Positions 34,610 to 45,207 of a stretch of 64,000 bases of DNA are shown here, piece by piece. Source of the stretch: Telmatactis stephensoni (taxonomy: Eukaryota > Cnidaria > Anthozoa > Actiniaria > Isophelliidae); contig JALIZF010001751.1 of NCBI GenBank assembly GCA_029948255.1, positions 469,001-533,000 of the forward strand, written 5' to 3'. A model generated the notes under the pieces. The model made no database searches. It worked only from the letters and a program-made list of their open reading frames with translations, and was not told the origin of the DNA. The position numbers and the translations under genes were made by a program. The first letter of the stretch is position 1; every line of letters starts with the position of its first letter.

Positions 34610-34793
34610 TGTGAGATCCTCTTGTTTGGTTAATGCTGCTTTATTCGATACACACGTAATACTCCCACGTTGGCTATGTTACAAGATATATATACTATGT
34701 GAGATATACTATGCCGTGACACTTGACGTGACACTATGTAAATTGAGTGGATTACATGTTGAGTGATTAGCTACAGACACATAGAATATTACA
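34610..34793 (-). repeat. 3' LTR of the Ty3-type element
   Basis: 184 bp, tgtgagatcctc ... agaatattaca on the plus strand; base-for-base equal to 38,990-39,173. Confidence 0.95.
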
Positions 34794-34807
34794 TCCCTCC
34801 CTTTTTC
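34794..34807 (-). promoter_or_regulatory. Polypurine tract
   Basis: On the minus strand gaaaaagggaggga lies immediately before the 3' LTR, the expected plus-strand primer site for reverse transcription. Confidence 0.8.
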
Positions 34808-34933
34808 GGAATGTAAAGCAAATTATGATACAAGCAAATTATGTACATGCAATAAATTCTGAGCTACTAAAATAGAAAACAGTTCATGTTCAACTTAGTG
34901 TTCGTTTGTCCGTTTGACTTGCGTCTACGAAAA

Positions 34934-37900
34934 TTAAAAGTTCATAACGAAATCTTTGAAACGTTGAGGTAGTCTGGTGTCCCTCTTTGGACGGCCAGTT
35001 GGTGGTGGTTGTGTAGGTTGAGGGGTTTCAGGAAGATCCAGGTCACCGTCTTCGGGAGTGTGGTCTACTCGACTATGTACTTTCTTGAAGAAGGTGGAAT
35101 TCCTAGTGACTGTACGATCACCTCTTTTTGCGGTAATCATAGAACCCTTCCTTTCTTTGACTTCTAGCGGGTTGGGGTCATAAGCGCCTTTTCTCTTTGC
35201 AACAAACTTTCCATTCTTTATGAGGACGGAATCACCCTTTTGAAGTTGTGTTGGCTTGTGTCGCTTGGGATCCGCATAGAGCTTCATCTTTGCTTTAGCG
35301 TATTCGTCGTTGATCCTCATAAACTCATCAGCAGTAGACGTAGGCGCGTATTCGGGTAGGCGTGTCTTCACAGTCCTCCCAAATAATGCTGTAGCAGGTG
35401 GTACCTTTGTTGAAGCATGTGGAGTAGCTCTATAGTTTCTGAGAAATCGGAACATTTCTTGCTTCCAACTCTTGTTCTCGATTATTGCCGCCTTCACAGC
35501 TTTCTTGATGGTGCGCATGAAGCGTTCAGCTTCGCCATTGGCTCGGGGCCAATATGGGGTGATCTTGCGATGCTCAAATCCGAGGTATTGTGCAAACTCG
35601 TTGAATTCATGGCCATTAAACGGCGGGCCATTATCGCTTTTGAGTTTCTCTGGAATGCCAAATTCTGCAAATACTTTGTCCAGGCATGGGATTACCGTAC
35701 GACTGGCAACAGATTTTATGATTTCCACAACTGGAAAACGTGAGTAATCATCAATGAGCACAAGCAGATAATCTCCAGTTGGCAGTTCCGCAAAATCAAT
35801 GCTCAGTTCTTTCCATGGTCCGCTTGGTAGTGGGGACATTTGCAGTGGTTCTGGTTTGTGCGATGGTACTGTCGCTTGGCATGCAAGACAGCATTTAATG
35901 CAGTCTTCTACCAGTTTGTCGATTCCAGGGAACCATATCTTCTCGCGTATGAGGGCTTTTGTCTTTGTCATTCCAAGATGACCTTCGTGAGCTATACCAA
36001 TAACACGATGACGAAGATCCGCAGGGATTACAATTTGTCGACCACGCAATATCAGATTGTCAGTAACACAAAGTTCGTCACGCAACTTGTGGAACCGATC
36101 AAATTCAGATCTGCAAACTTTGTCGTTTTCAATTTTATGCCACGCGTTAGTGTGCAATGCGGCGATGACAGCTTGGAGCGTTGGATCCAGTTTTGTTGCA
36201 CGTTTAATTTCATCTAATGTCATTGTCTTGGGCGTGGACGTTTTAGCAACGTAGTTAATGTATTCTTCAGCAATCTTTTCTTCTCGGCCGCTGGGCTGTG
36301 TTGAAACAGGCGGGTGGCGTGATAGATAATCCGCAGGATTGTCGTTACCAGGGCGATAGACAATGGTGACGTCATACGGCTGTAAACGTAGCGACCAGCG
36401 TTCTAGACGAGCGGGTGGCTTTGAAGCTGGGTTGCCATAAATAGTGACCAGAGGCTTGTGATCGGTAAGGATTGAAAAGTGCTTACCAAACACGTACAGG
36501 TGAAAGTGTTCGCATGCCCACACGACAGCTAACGCTTCTCTTTCGGTTTGCGAGTAGCGCTGCTCGACGTCGGTGAGGGCTCTGCTAGCATAAGCAACAA
36601 CATTTCGTTCTTTGCCATCTGTTGTGGTTTGTGTCAAGACAGCTGCAAGTCCTACAGGGCTCGCATCAGTTAGTATTTCGGTATTCCTTTCAGGGTCAAA
36701 ATATGACGTTTCCGCGGCATTTGTCATCGCGTCACGCAACTTATCGAGGGCGTTTTGGCAGTCAACTGTCCACGTGAATTGAACTCCCTGCCTGACAAGA
36801 TCACGCAAGGGTTTGGTAACTGTGGCGTAGTCTGGAATGAATCTCGCGCTGTAGTTAGTCATTCCAAGTAGACTTCTAACTTCCGAAGCATCTTTCGGAG
36901 TATCCATCTCGAGCACTGCACGTACTTTGTCAGGGGCTGGCGAAATGCCATTAGCAGAGAAGATAAAGCCATGGAATTCTAGGCGTTTCTGTTTGAAGAG
37001 ACACTTGTCGCGATTCAGAGTAAGGCCACGCTCACGCAATCTTTGAAATACTGCACGCAGGTTAGTATCATGATCGTTCTCATTTGTTCCATGGACGAGA
37101 ATGTCATCGCTGAAATTCATGGCACCGGAAATGCCATTTAACGTTTCACGTATCGCGTTTTGAAAAATTTCGGCGGCGCTGTTGACACCGAAATTCAGTC
37201 TCTTGAACCGTCGAAGTCCAAGATGCGTTGAAAAGGTGGTAACGTAGCGCGAATCCGGGTGTAATTCCAGTTGGTTGTATCCTTGGTTGAGATCCAATTT
37301 TGAGAAAACACGCGCACCGTTTAAATCGCTGATGATTTCGTTTATCGTTGGCGTGATGTGCCGCTCCCTTTTAATCGCTTGATTAGGTTGTCTCATGTCA
37401 ACACATACTCTGACCTTTCCGGTATCTTTCTTTGGCACGACAACAACAGGAGACACCCATGGTGTGGGGCCTTCTACCTTTTCGATCACTCCGAGTTGCT
37501 CATCCTTTTGTAGTTGTTCCTCAAGTTGTTTCCTGACGTGGAAGGGAACACGGCGATGCGGTTGTGCTACGGGTTGAACTTCTTTATCAATGTGTAGCTT
37601 GACTTGAAAGTTTTTCAACTTTCCGAGTCCATTAAAGAGGTCATCATACTCTTTAACAAGCGAAACCATTTCCGGTTGACGTGTGGTTGCTTGGGCGACA
37701 GGGCTGACAACTTGAATTAATCCAAGACGTTGCGATGCACTCCAACTTAGCAAACATCCAGCATTTCCTTTGACCACAAAGAATTCTTCTATGGAGAATT
37801 GTTCACGAGATTCCACTTCAGCAGAGAACCTTCCGATAAGCGTTAGTGGTTTGTCTGATCCATATGCATAGACCTTTTGTTTGGCTTTCGTGACCCTGGG

Positions 37901-38950
37901 TTTGTTTAGAGTGTCATTATATGTCTTTTCATCAACAATGTTGACACTTGCTCCGGAATCTGCCATCACGGTCGTTGTCTTATCGTTGATTTTGATCTCA
38001 AATCGAGGAGAGCGTTTGGAGTCCATAGCTCCCACAGTGAATGTGGCAAAAGTGTATCCTACATCACTAGCACCATCATCACTGTCACTTTCGTCACTGT
38101 CGTCGCGCTCACTGTTATCCTGAAGAGCATTGACTCGCGGCCTTTGTTCACGACTTGTGGCGTTATCGCGTGATGCGGTTCTTGCTTGAGAGATTTTGCT
38201 TTTACAACATCGTTCATAGTGATCATATTTCTTGCATGCTCGGCATTGTTGTCCATAGGCAGGGCAGTGGTCTTTTCCTTTGGGGTGGCGACGACCACAA
38301 TAGTTGCACTCAGTTTTTTGCTGTTCTGCTGGCGTTCGACGTTCACGGTTTCTTCCTTGATGCTGACGAGGTTTAGTTCTCGTGACTTTATTTAAGTTAG
38401 CTGTCACTTCACGGTCTTCCATCCCTTTTGCTTGCAAGTCTGAAAGTTCCATCGTTTTCGCTAAGGTTAAGAGTTTTTCAAGGTCCATAGTTGGGTCTTG
38501 TAGCGCTTTCCTTCGCTGTCTTGAGGAGTTACAGCTTTGTACGATTTGTGTTTTAATTTCTCTCGGTGAATTGTGGAATTCACATGATTTTGCCAGGTGA
38601 ACCAACCTTGTGTAAAACGAGGCAACACTCTCTCCAGTTTGTTGTTTTGCTTGTCGGAACTTAAAGACTTCAAACTCTACGTTTTTCTTCCGGGCAAAGT
38701 GGTCATGAAGGGCTTTCAAAGCTTGATCTAGCACAGTAGCATCTGTCGTGGCATCTGCTACGATGAGAGTCTCGAAGATTGTGTTTACATCTTCTCCTGC
38801 ATGGTGTAGCAACATGGCTTTCCCTCGTGCGGGGTCCTTAATATCCATTGCAGTTAGTAGGTTCCGAAAACGAGATACGTAGCGTTCCCAACGTTGGCTG
38901 ACATCATCGCTGTTAATGTCGAAACTGGGGAAAGTCGGCAAGGCAGCCAT
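34934..38950 (-). CDS. Gag-Pol polyprotein of Ty3-type retrotransposon
   Basis: A single open frame of 1,338 residues from an ATG at 38,950, about 40 bases downstream of the 5' LTR. Domains in order: gag-like N-terminus (1-210); Cys/His zinc-knuckle region (CNYCGRRHPKGKDHC and CRACKKYDHYERCC, 215-249); acidic linker; aspartic protease (DSGA, 331-334); reverse transcriptase with FSDD (613-616) in place of the usual YxDD; RNase H (TDAS, 761-764); integrase with HHCC zinc site (H988, H991, C1021, C1024) and DDE residues D1052, D1106 and E1142. The order RT-RNase H-integrase defines the Ty3/Gypsy (Metaviridae) group. The fused gag-pol frame and serine-tRNA primer site recall the Mag lineage, which is an inference. 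No envelope-like frame is present. All catalytic motifs are intact. Confidence 0.93.
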   Translation of the reverse strand: MAALPTFPSFDINSDDVSQRWERYVSRFRNLLTAMDIKDPARGKAMLLHHAGEDVNTIFETLIVADATTDATVLDQALKALHDHFARKKNVEFEVFKFRQAKQQTGESVASFYTRLVHLAKSCEFHNSPREIKTQIVQSCNSSRQRRKALQDPTMDLEKLLTLAKTMELSDLQAKGMEDREVTANLNKVTRTKPRQHQGRNRERRTPAEQQKTECNYCGRRHPKGKDHCPAYGQQCRACKKYDHYERCCKSKISQARTASRDNATSREQRPRVNALQDNSERDDSDESDSDDGASDVGYTFATFTVGAMDSKRSPRFEIKINDKTTTVMADSGASVNIVDEKTYNDTLNKPRVTKAKQKVYAYGSDKPLTLIGRFSAEVESREQFSIEEFFVVKGNAGCLLSWSASQRLGLIQVVSPVAQATTRQPEMVSLVKEYDDLFNGLGKLKNFQVKLHIDKEVQPVAQPHRRVPFHVRKQLEEQLQKDEQLGVIEKVEGPTPWVSPVVVVPKKDTGKVRVCVDMRQPNQAIKRERHITPTINEIISDLNGARVFSKLDLNQGYNQLELHPDSRYVTTFSTHLGLRRFKRLNFGVNSAAEIFQNAIRETLNGISGAMNFSDDILVHGTNENDHDTNLRAVFQRLRERGLTLNRDKCLFKQKRLEFHGFIFSANGISPAPDKVRAVLEMDTPKDASEVRSLLGMTNYSARFIPDYATVTKPLRDLVRQGVQFTWTVDCQNALDKLRDAMTNAAETSYFDPERNTEILTDASPVGLAAVLTQTTTDGKERNVVAYASRALTDVEQRYSQTEREALAVVWACEHFHLYVFGKHFSILTDHKPLVTIYGNPASKPPARLERWSLRLQPYDVTIVYRPGNDNPADYLSRHPPVSTQPSGREEKIAEEYINYVAKTSTPKTMTLDEIKRATKLDPTLQAVIAALHTNAWHKIENDKVCRSEFDRFHKLRDELCVTDNLILRGRQIVIPADLRHRVIGIAHEGHLGMTKTKALIREKIWFPGIDKLVEDCIKCCLACQATVPSHKPEPLQMSPLPSGPWKELSIDFAELPTGDYLLVLIDDYSRFPVVEIIKSVASRTVIPCLDKVFAEFGIPEKLKSDNGPPFNGHEFNEFAQYLGFEHRKITPYWPRANGEAERFMRTIKKAVKAAIIENKSWKQEMFRFLRNYRATPHASTKVPPATALFGRTVKTRLPEYAPTSTADEFMRINDEYAKAKMKLYADPKRHKPTQLQKGDSVLIKNGKFVAKRKGAYDPNPLEVKERKGSMITAKRGDRTVTRNSTFFKKVHSRVDHTPEDGDLDLPETPQPTQPPPTGRPKRDTRLPQRFKDFVMNF

Positions 38951-38974
38951 CTTTACTTGTTTCTCTCTAGAAAT

Positions 38975-38987
38975 ATCCTCGTCGCCA
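38975..38987 (-). promoter_or_regulatory. tRNA primer-binding site
   Basis: The minus strand reads tggcgacgaggat two bases inside the 5' LTR. It is complementary over 13 bases to the 3' end expected of tRNA-Ser(GCU) including CCA. The tRNA identity is from memory of that tRNA and should be aligned. Confidence 0.7.
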
Positions 38988-38989
38988 GA

Positions 38990-39173
38990 TGTGAGATCCT
39001 CTTGTTTGGTTAATGCTGCTTTATTCGATACACACGTAATACTCCCACGTTGGCTATGTTACAAGATATATATACTATGTGAGATATACTATGCCGTGAC
39101 ACTTGACGTGACACTATGTAAATTGAGTGGATTACATGTTGAGTGATTAGCTACAGACACATAGAATATTACA
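38990..39173 (-). repeat. 5' LTR of the Ty3-type element
   Basis: Identical to the LTR at 34,610-34,793. On the minus strand this copy would carry the promoter. Confidence 0.95.
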
Positions 39174-40437
39174 TCTTAGATACCTTGGCCGTCACTTTGA
39201 TTTTGAAATGTCCAATGAAACTCACAAATCTGAACTTATCACCACTATTAAAGACATGATGTCTGATATTGATCTTAAACCACTTCATCCTAAGAATAAG
39301 CTCCTCTTATATAACCACTATGTTCTCTCCAAAATATCCTGGCATTTTACTGTCGCTGACATCTCCAAGACATGGATAACAGAAAATTTGGATCCTATAG
39401 TACTTCAATATGTGCGTAAATGGTTAGATGTCCCCATATCTGGAACACTTAGTAACACGTTTTTACCTACTAATAAATTTGGTCTTAACTTATGTCCTCC
39501 CTCAGTTAAATTTACACAGTGTCAAACAGTTCTTCGCAAAGCCCTCAAAATGTCTCAGAATCGTTCCGTTAATGACCTTTGGAAATCTACAAGCTGCTAT
39601 ACCAATCTTCAATATGACGCCTACAAATCCACCAAAGATGTTATCAAAGAATTTCACACTAACCATGAGCAAAGACTACAAAACCATCTTCTTTCACAAG
39701 GCTTTTTCTTTTCAAGTGTAATCAAGTACTCTCTAACAAAGATAAACAAAATCTGGTCTACTGCACAGTCAAAGTTACCCAAAAACATATTCAACTTTAC
39801 AATCCGTTACATAAATAACACTCTTCCTACACTTAAAAACCTTGCTAAATGGGGCTTATCATCTAGCCATGAATGTACATTCTGTTTAAACCCTGAAACT
39901 CTTGGCCATGTGGTTGCGGGCTGCAAGAATTATCTTGATGAAGGACGTTACACCTGGAGGCATGATTCTATTCTAAATTTCTTGGCAAAATCTCTCAAAT
40001 CTGTCAACCACTCATCCCTTTATGCTGATTTACCTGATTTTAGAAGTCCCTCGATAATTACAGATGATGAATACCGCCCTGATCTACTGCTTGTCAAACC
40101 TGATGGTTTATTATACGTTCTTGAACTAACAGTGGGTTTTGAATCAAATCTCCAGAATAACATTGAACGGAAAAAAGTTAAATACGAAGTCCTTTTCAAA
40201 AACTTAAAACGTCAGTTCAAAAACGTGATATTTGTAAATCTTTCTGTGAGTGCTCTAGGTGTGTTTGCCAATGATTCATCAAGCTTTATAACAATGTTGG
40301 ATGATCTAGGTGTCGATGATAAATTTAAAAAGTATATCGTAAGATCGATTGTAAAGATTGCTATCAGAACTACGTATTACATATTTTGCTGTAAGAACAA
40401 GACATGGACGAATCCAGAACTAATGAAATATTGTTAA
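39174..40437 (+). pseudogene. R2/R4-type LINE copy A, 3' part (REL endonuclease)
   Basis: Continues the LINE frame after the LTR element (RYLGRHFDFE ...). It carries the thumb region, a CCHC finger (CTFCLNPETLGHVVAGC) and a restriction-like endonuclease core (YRPDLLLVKPDGLLYVLEL, where PD and E are the candidate catalytic residues). The frame ends at 40,437 with no internal stop. An ATG at 39,208 gives an apparent 409-residue protein, but it is only the C-terminal half of the LINE ORF. Confidence 0.85.
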
Positions 40438-40597
40438 GGAAATTTTTTTTTTTTTCTTTCTTTCAAGTTTATGTAAATGTTGAATGTATCTAGTTTATGA
40501 TAATATTGTTAATCAAGTAGCCAATTGTATTTCACCTATAAGTAGAGAGATTTACAATTGCACGTACATGTAACAAAACATAAAAAATAAAGTTTTC
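40438..40597 (+). other. LINE copy A 3' UTR
   Basis: Shares with copy B a T-rich tract, agagagatttacaattg and a terminal aataaagttt before the ATT units. An inverted pair caattgta/tacaattg could fold into the hairpin recognised by the reverse transcriptase. Confidence 0.7.
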
Positions 40598-41185
40598 ATT
40601 ATTATTATTATTATTTGCAGTAAATACATCCATATGCAAACTACTTAAACAGTACTGTAGGGCGTGGTATACGTAACCTACATGCTGTGGGAAAATTTAA
40701 AACCTATGTACTAAAAGATACTAGTCCTAAGCTAATGTTATATATATCACTATGATCTAATTTTCAATAAAGTTAGAGGTGTGTAATAACTGGAGTTTTC
40801 CACTTCATCAGAACGTTGCCACTTCAAAAAGATAAAGGAAACCGATATTAATCTTAAATGTATCGATGTAGACAATTACTATGCTAGACTTAGATAGGTG
40901 TATCACCTATAGGTCCTCAAAGGAAGCCCTAATTAGACTTATAAGATCATTGCCAATTCAAAGGAAAGGAAATTGATATCAATCCTAGTGTGTCTATATA
41001 TATATTCTGATGTTAATCCTAATATGTGTTTAAAAATAGGCTATTCAAATTACTGATAGTTAATAACTAATTAATTGAAAAGTGTCAAAAAATAAATTAC
41101 ATCTTAAAAAAACCGTCTTTATCAGCTAATGTTTATCTTTCAACAAAGTCTGAATCCTAGAGATTCTTGCGATATGGTGTCCCTT
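40598..41185 (-). other. Probable 3' UTR of a minus-strand REL LINE
   Basis: No gene. It starts with a short ATT tract (the tail of LINE copy A). The rest lies downstream of the minus-strand REL endonuclease fragment that ends at 41,186, so it is probably that element's 3' UTR. Two loosely repeated blocks (near 40,810 and 40,950) contain gccacttcaaaa-like and gatattaatc-like motifs. Confidence 0.4.
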
Positions 41186-41700
41186 TTACAGTGTCTGAAT
41201 CTTGAAAGTTCTTGCAATGTTCAAACTGCTAGAGATGATTGACTTCTGCATGCGAAATAATACATCCTTTGTTCTCTTAACTCCAAGTAACTCTTTAACA
41301 GTGTCAAACAATTTTCGTGAATATCCTCCCAGGACGTCGATAATGATGTTATATTGTTTGACTTCATAATCAGGGTATCTCTTCTTTAACTCCCATCTCA
41401 ACGGTGCATATTTCGATGATTTTTCTGCTTGCTTCTCCTCTCGATTTTCCAGCCACGGACAACTCATTTCTAAGAGAATGACTCTTTTTTCTTTCTTATC
41501 CACGATGCGTGCGTCGATACGGTTGGACCTCACCTCAGTATTTTCCGCAAAGAGTGGGCTATCCCATAGTGCTTGGGCTCTGTCATTCTGGTATTCTGGC
41601 TTAGGTTTTACAGGCGAATACCAAGGCGGGATGGTTTCTATCAGGTCCAGATCTTTAAGCAATTCGAAGAATAGAATCTTTAGGGCTGCGTTGTTTAATT
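41186..41700 (-). pseudogene. 5'-truncated LINE fragment, REL endonuclease end
   Basis: A minus-strand frame open from the (TTA)n border at about 41,700 to a stop at 41,186. It contains [20 protein letters not shown] (D ... E-x-S pattern of a PD-(D/E)XK restriction-like endonuclease), then [20 protein letters not shown] and [13 protein letters not shown]. This is the C-terminus of a LINE from a different subfamily than copies A and B, in opposite orientation, with the RT domain lost. The ATG at 41,662 is not thought to be a true start. Confidence 0.65.
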
Positions 41701-41704
41701 ATTA

Positions 41705-41711
41705 GTTATTA

Positions 41712-41777
<66 letters not shown>
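41705..41777. repeat. (TTA)n microsatellite 5' of LINE copy B
   Basis: About 22 tta units separating the two oppositely oriented LINEs. Confidence 0.95.
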
Positions 41778-41897
41778 GGGGCATTGAGCAGAGCAGACGC
41801 TTTGTACATGTCTCCTGTTTTATCGTCATTTTCTTACTTGAATTAATTTCATCATCAAAATATTCTATGAAAAATCAATATTTACAAGTCCTGGATC

Positions 41898-44800
41898 ATG
41901 ACTACTCCAAGTTTTGTCTTTCTCCTAATCGTTGTCGTTGTATGTTCATTCTGTGGAGATGACTTCGTCTCGTTGGGTCGCCATGCGTGGCGATGCAAAC
42001 AAAGAGTTCATCAAGCAAAACAGCCTCGACATCAAAATCCTGTTCATCAAATGCCGGTTATCAACAGCGAAGGATCCGCTGCTACCAATAATAACATCAA
42101 ATGTTGTTGTGGAAAAGTCTGTAAGGGAAACCGAGGGCTGAAAATGCATCAACGTAGCTGCAGGGTTGTGTCTGGTCTACAGGAAGAGCTACGCGCTGAC
42201 TTTCAATTCGCCGCTGATCAACAATTTGATGAACAAGAAAGTGAAGTCCCTCAACCTAATCCAGAAGATGAAAGTTTTCCAAATATTAAAATAGGAATAA
42301 ATCTACCAAAATCGGATGCTCAGTGGTCAACGGCTAACGAATATTTCAAAACGGTCCTCAGTTTGAATTGTCCAATCACAACTCAGGATTTGAACTCAAG
42401 CATCAAACTCTTCAACGACACCATATACGACTACTTCTCTACCAATTTTGGTGAAGTTCAAAAAGCTGCTGATGAAAACCTAATCACAAAATATAAAGAA
42501 AAATCTGTGAAAGAATTAAAGAAAGCTCTGAAGGATTTAAAACATTCTAATGCTGACCTCAATGAAATAAAATACGTATCGCGCTTATTGCGTGACAACT
42601 TAAGAAAGAACAGCAACACTACTCAAGATCCTCATAACCTCATTAATCATGACTCTCTAATTTCCAAAAATTTTTGGGGCTACGTGAAGAAATTTTTTAA
42701 ATCAGAGAATGCTATTCTTCCTTCCTTTAGTATGGCAAGATGTTTGGTTTTCTTTACAAAGAATCTTAAATCACTGAATCCAACAAAAGTTTTTAACCTT
42801 CCAAGCTGGATACCGGCATTATCTACTCCTGAAATCCCTTTTGATCTCGATCCTCCAACATATGAACAGATTACACGTGTAATTAGAAAGATGAAAGCTT
42901 CTGGTTCTCCCTGCCCTCTAGATCAGATCTCGATTATCTGCTTCAAAAAATGTCCCTTCCTTCGTACCTATCTAGCCGAAATCATCCGTGCAGTCTGGTC
43001 ATCTGGATCAGTTCCTTCTGAATGGAAAAAAGCATGCACCATCCTAATACACAAGAAAGGAAACACTGATGATCCTGCTAATTTTCGTCCCATTACTTTG
43101 CAATCTGTCCCCTTGAAGGTATTCACTTCATGTCTCCGTAATTCCATTTTCAAATTCCTTGCCGCTAATAATTACATCGAACACGAGATTCAGAAAGGCT
43201 TCACAGCTGGTCTGTCTGGAACATTGGAGCACACTGCCCAAATGGCCAGCATCATAAACCAAGCCCGCACTAAGCAACGTTCACTTGTCATTACCCTGCT
43301 TGATCTCAAAAACGCTTTTGGTGAAGTACATCATAATTTGATCCAAACTGTCCTTGGCTATCATCACATCCCACATAACATCAAATTACTGATAAAAAGC
43401 CTGTACACTGATTTTAAAACCTCCATTATAACTCCTGAATTTCGCACATCTTTTGTATCTGTTGGTCGTGGAGTCCTTCAAGGTGATTGTCTCAGCCCCC
43501 TACTTTTTAACCTTTGCTTTAATACTTTTATTCAGCACATAAAATCAGAGAAATATCGTCAATTTGGCTTTTCCTTCAAGTTTCTAAATCCACTTCACTG
43601 GTTTCAGTTCGCAGACGATGCAGCCGTTATCAGTGGTCAGGAATCAGAAAATCAACATCTCCTTCATCGTTTTACAATTTGGTGTCAATGGTCTAATATG
43701 ATAATAAGGGTTGACAAATGTTCTACTTTTGGAATGAAGAAACTTTCCACTAAATCTGTCCAGTATCTGCCAAAACTTCTAATAAATGGTGTTCTCGTGC
43801 CCTGTGTAAAAATCGGAGAATCTTTTCGTTATTTAGGGAGATTTTTTTATTTTGACATGTCTAACCAACAACATATGACTGAACTGACCTCCCTCGTGCG
43901 TGACCTGATGTCTGACATTGATATCAAGCCTCTGCACTCCAAAAATAAAATCCTTCTTTATAGCCGCTTTGTCCTGTCAAAACTATCTTGGCATCTAACC
44001 GTTGCTGACCTTACTAAAACATGGATAACAGGAACTCTGGATCCCATAGTTAACCAATATCTTCGTAAATGGCTTGAAATCCCTATATCTGGAACTCTTA
44101 GTAACACTTTTCTCCCGCGTAACAAGTTTGGTCAAAACATCATTCCCCCTTCTATCAAATTCATACAATGCCAAACAGTCCTGAGGAATGTCTTGAAAAC
44201 ATCACGCAATGATTCAGTTAAACATCTCTGGAAATCTTCTAGCAACCATGTCAACATTCAGTATGACGTTTTTAAATCAACAAAAGAAGTAATTAAAGAT
44301 TTTCGACAAAACCAAGAAAACAGATTGCTACACCATCTACCATCACAAGGCTTCTTTTTCTCCAATGTCACAAAGTTCTCTTTATCATATCTTAACTCTG
44401 TCTGGTCCTCTGCACAGTCTAGCTTGCCTAAAAACATTTATAACTTTACTATCCGATACATAAACAATTGTCTCCCTACACGTAATAATCTCACGAAATG
44501 GGGCATATCATCAAGTCCTGAATGCTCCTTTTGTTTTAAACGCGAAACTCTTCTACATGTCGTTGCTGGATGTCAGTCCTACCTTGACCGGTTTACCTGG
44601 AGACACAATTCCATTCTCCACTTCCTCGCCACAACACTGCAACCCGTATGCGACTCTTCCCTCTACGTCGACATTGATGGTTATCACAGTCCTTCAATAA
44701 TAACAGGTGACGCCCATCGTCCTGACCTACTGTTCTTGACATCATCTGGATGCCTTTATGTCCTAGAATTGACTGTTGGGTTTGAGTCTAACCTCAAAAA

Positions 44801-45077
44801 CAACGCTATCCGCAAGAAAGCCAAATATGAAAATATTCTCAAAACCTTAAGTAGTAGTTTCAAATCAATCAAATTCGTAAATTTATCAATCAGCTCTCTT
44901 GGTGTTTTCTCTGATGAATGTTCTACATTCATTGAAATGATAAATGAAATCGGCTTTGACAAAAAACAACAAAAATATGTTGTCAGAAACATAGTTAATC
45001 TAGCTATCAGATCAACCTACTATATCTTCTGTTGTAGAAACAAAGCTTGGAATAATCCTGATTTAATGAAATTTTAG
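41898..45077 (+). CDS. LINE ORF: zinc fingers, reverse transcriptase, REL endonuclease
   Basis: 1,059 residues from an ATG at 41,898. Two N-terminal Cys/His fingers (C16, C19, H29, C33; then C71, C75, H84, C88) probably bind DNA at the target. The reverse transcriptase spans roughly 280-640, with NFRPITLQSVPLKVF, LVITLLDLKNAFGEVHH, GVLQGDCLSPLLFN and QFADDAAVISG. A CCHC finger (CSFCFKRETLLHVVAGC, near 875) and a restriction-like endonuclease core (HRPDLLFLTSSGCLYVLEL, near 940) end the protein. This single-ORF plan (fingers-RT-REL) is that of the R2/R4/NeSL group, not of APE-type LINEs. No disruption is seen, so this copy may be active. Compared with copy A it lacks a few residues near FSFKFLNPLHW and GCQSYLDRFTW. 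Confidence 0.9.
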   Translation: MTTPSFVFLLIVVVVCSFCGDDFVSLGRHAWRCKQRVHQAKQPRHQNPVHQMPVINSEGSAATNNNIKCCCGKVCKGNRGLKMHQRSCRVVSGLQEELRADFQFAADQQFDEQESEVPQPNPEDESFPNIKIGINLPKSDAQWSTANEYFKTVLSLNCPITTQDLNSSIKLFNDTIYDYFSTNFGEVQKAADENLITKYKEKSVKELKKALKDLKHSNADLNEIKYVSRLLRDNLRKNSNTTQDPHNLINHDSLISKNFWGYVKKFFKSENAILPSFSMARCLVFFTKNLKSLNPTKVFNLPSWIPALSTPEIPFDLDPPTYEQITRVIRKMKASGSPCPLDQISIICFKKCPFLRTYLAEIIRAVWSSGSVPSEWKKACTILIHKKGNTDDPANFRPITLQSVPLKVFTSCLRNSIFKFLAANNYIEHEIQKGFTAGLSGTLEHTAQMASIINQARTKQRSLVITLLDLKNAFGEVHHNLIQTVLGYHHIPHNIKLLIKSLYTDFKTSIITPEFRTSFVSVGRGVLQGDCLSPLLFNLCFNTFIQHIKSEKYRQFGFSFKFLNPLHWFQFADDAAVISGQESENQHLLHRFTIWCQWSNMIIRVDKCSTFGMKKLSTKSVQYLPKLLINGVLVPCVKIGESFRYLGRFFYFDMSNQQHMTELTSLVRDLMSDIDIKPLHSKNKILLYSRFVLSKLSWHLTVADLTKTWITGTLDPIVNQYLRKWLEIPISGTLSNTFLPRNKFGQNIIPPSIKFIQCQTVLRNVLKTSRNDSVKHLWKSSSNHVNIQYDVFKSTKEVIKDFRQNQENRLLHHLPSQGFFFSNVTKFSLSYLNSVWSSAQSSLPKNIYNFTIRYINNCLPTRNNLTKWGISSSPECSFCFKRETLLHVVAGCQSYLDRFTWRHNSILHFLATTLQPVCDSSLYVDIDGYHSPSIITGDAHRPDLLFLTSSGCLYVLELTVGFESNLKNNAIRKKAKYENILKTLSSSFKSIKFVNLSISSLGVFSDECSTFIEMINEIGFDKKQQKYVVRNIVNLAIRSTYYIFCCRNKAWNNPDLMKF

Positions 45078-45207
45078 ATTTATCATTATTATTATTATTA
45101 TTATTATTTTTTTTTTTTTTTCTCGCTTCACTTCAAGTAGTTAGTTGTAAATTACCTATTCATAGAGAGATTTACAATTGTAAACAAAAACAATGAAATA
45201 AAGTTTC

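Larger units (their letters stand above)
34610..39173 (-). mobile_element. Full-length Ty3/Gypsy-type LTR retrotransposon
   Basis: 4,564 bp, inserted into the LINE ORF between the codons for ESF and RYLGR. Two 184-bp LTRs appear identical, both starting TG and ending CA on the plus strand. The tRNA primer site and polypurine tract are in the expected minus-strand places, and the single gag-pol frame is open. The flanks do not give a clean target duplication (attta on the left, tctta on the right). Identical LTRs and an intact frame point to a very recent insertion. Confidence 0.93.

Noticed and set aside
35417..38673. Plus- and minus-strand short frames inside the gag-pol region
   Set aside because: Overlapping shadows of the 1,338-codon gag-pol frame, without motifs of their own.
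34610..39173. Endogenous retrovirus with envelope
   Set aside because: No third frame or envelope-like segment exists between integrase and the 3' LTR; the element is a plain Ty3-type retrotransposon.
39208..40437. Stand-alone 409-residue gene
   Set aside because: It is the second half of LINE copy A, separated from its RT domain by the LTR element; the frame joins across the insertion.
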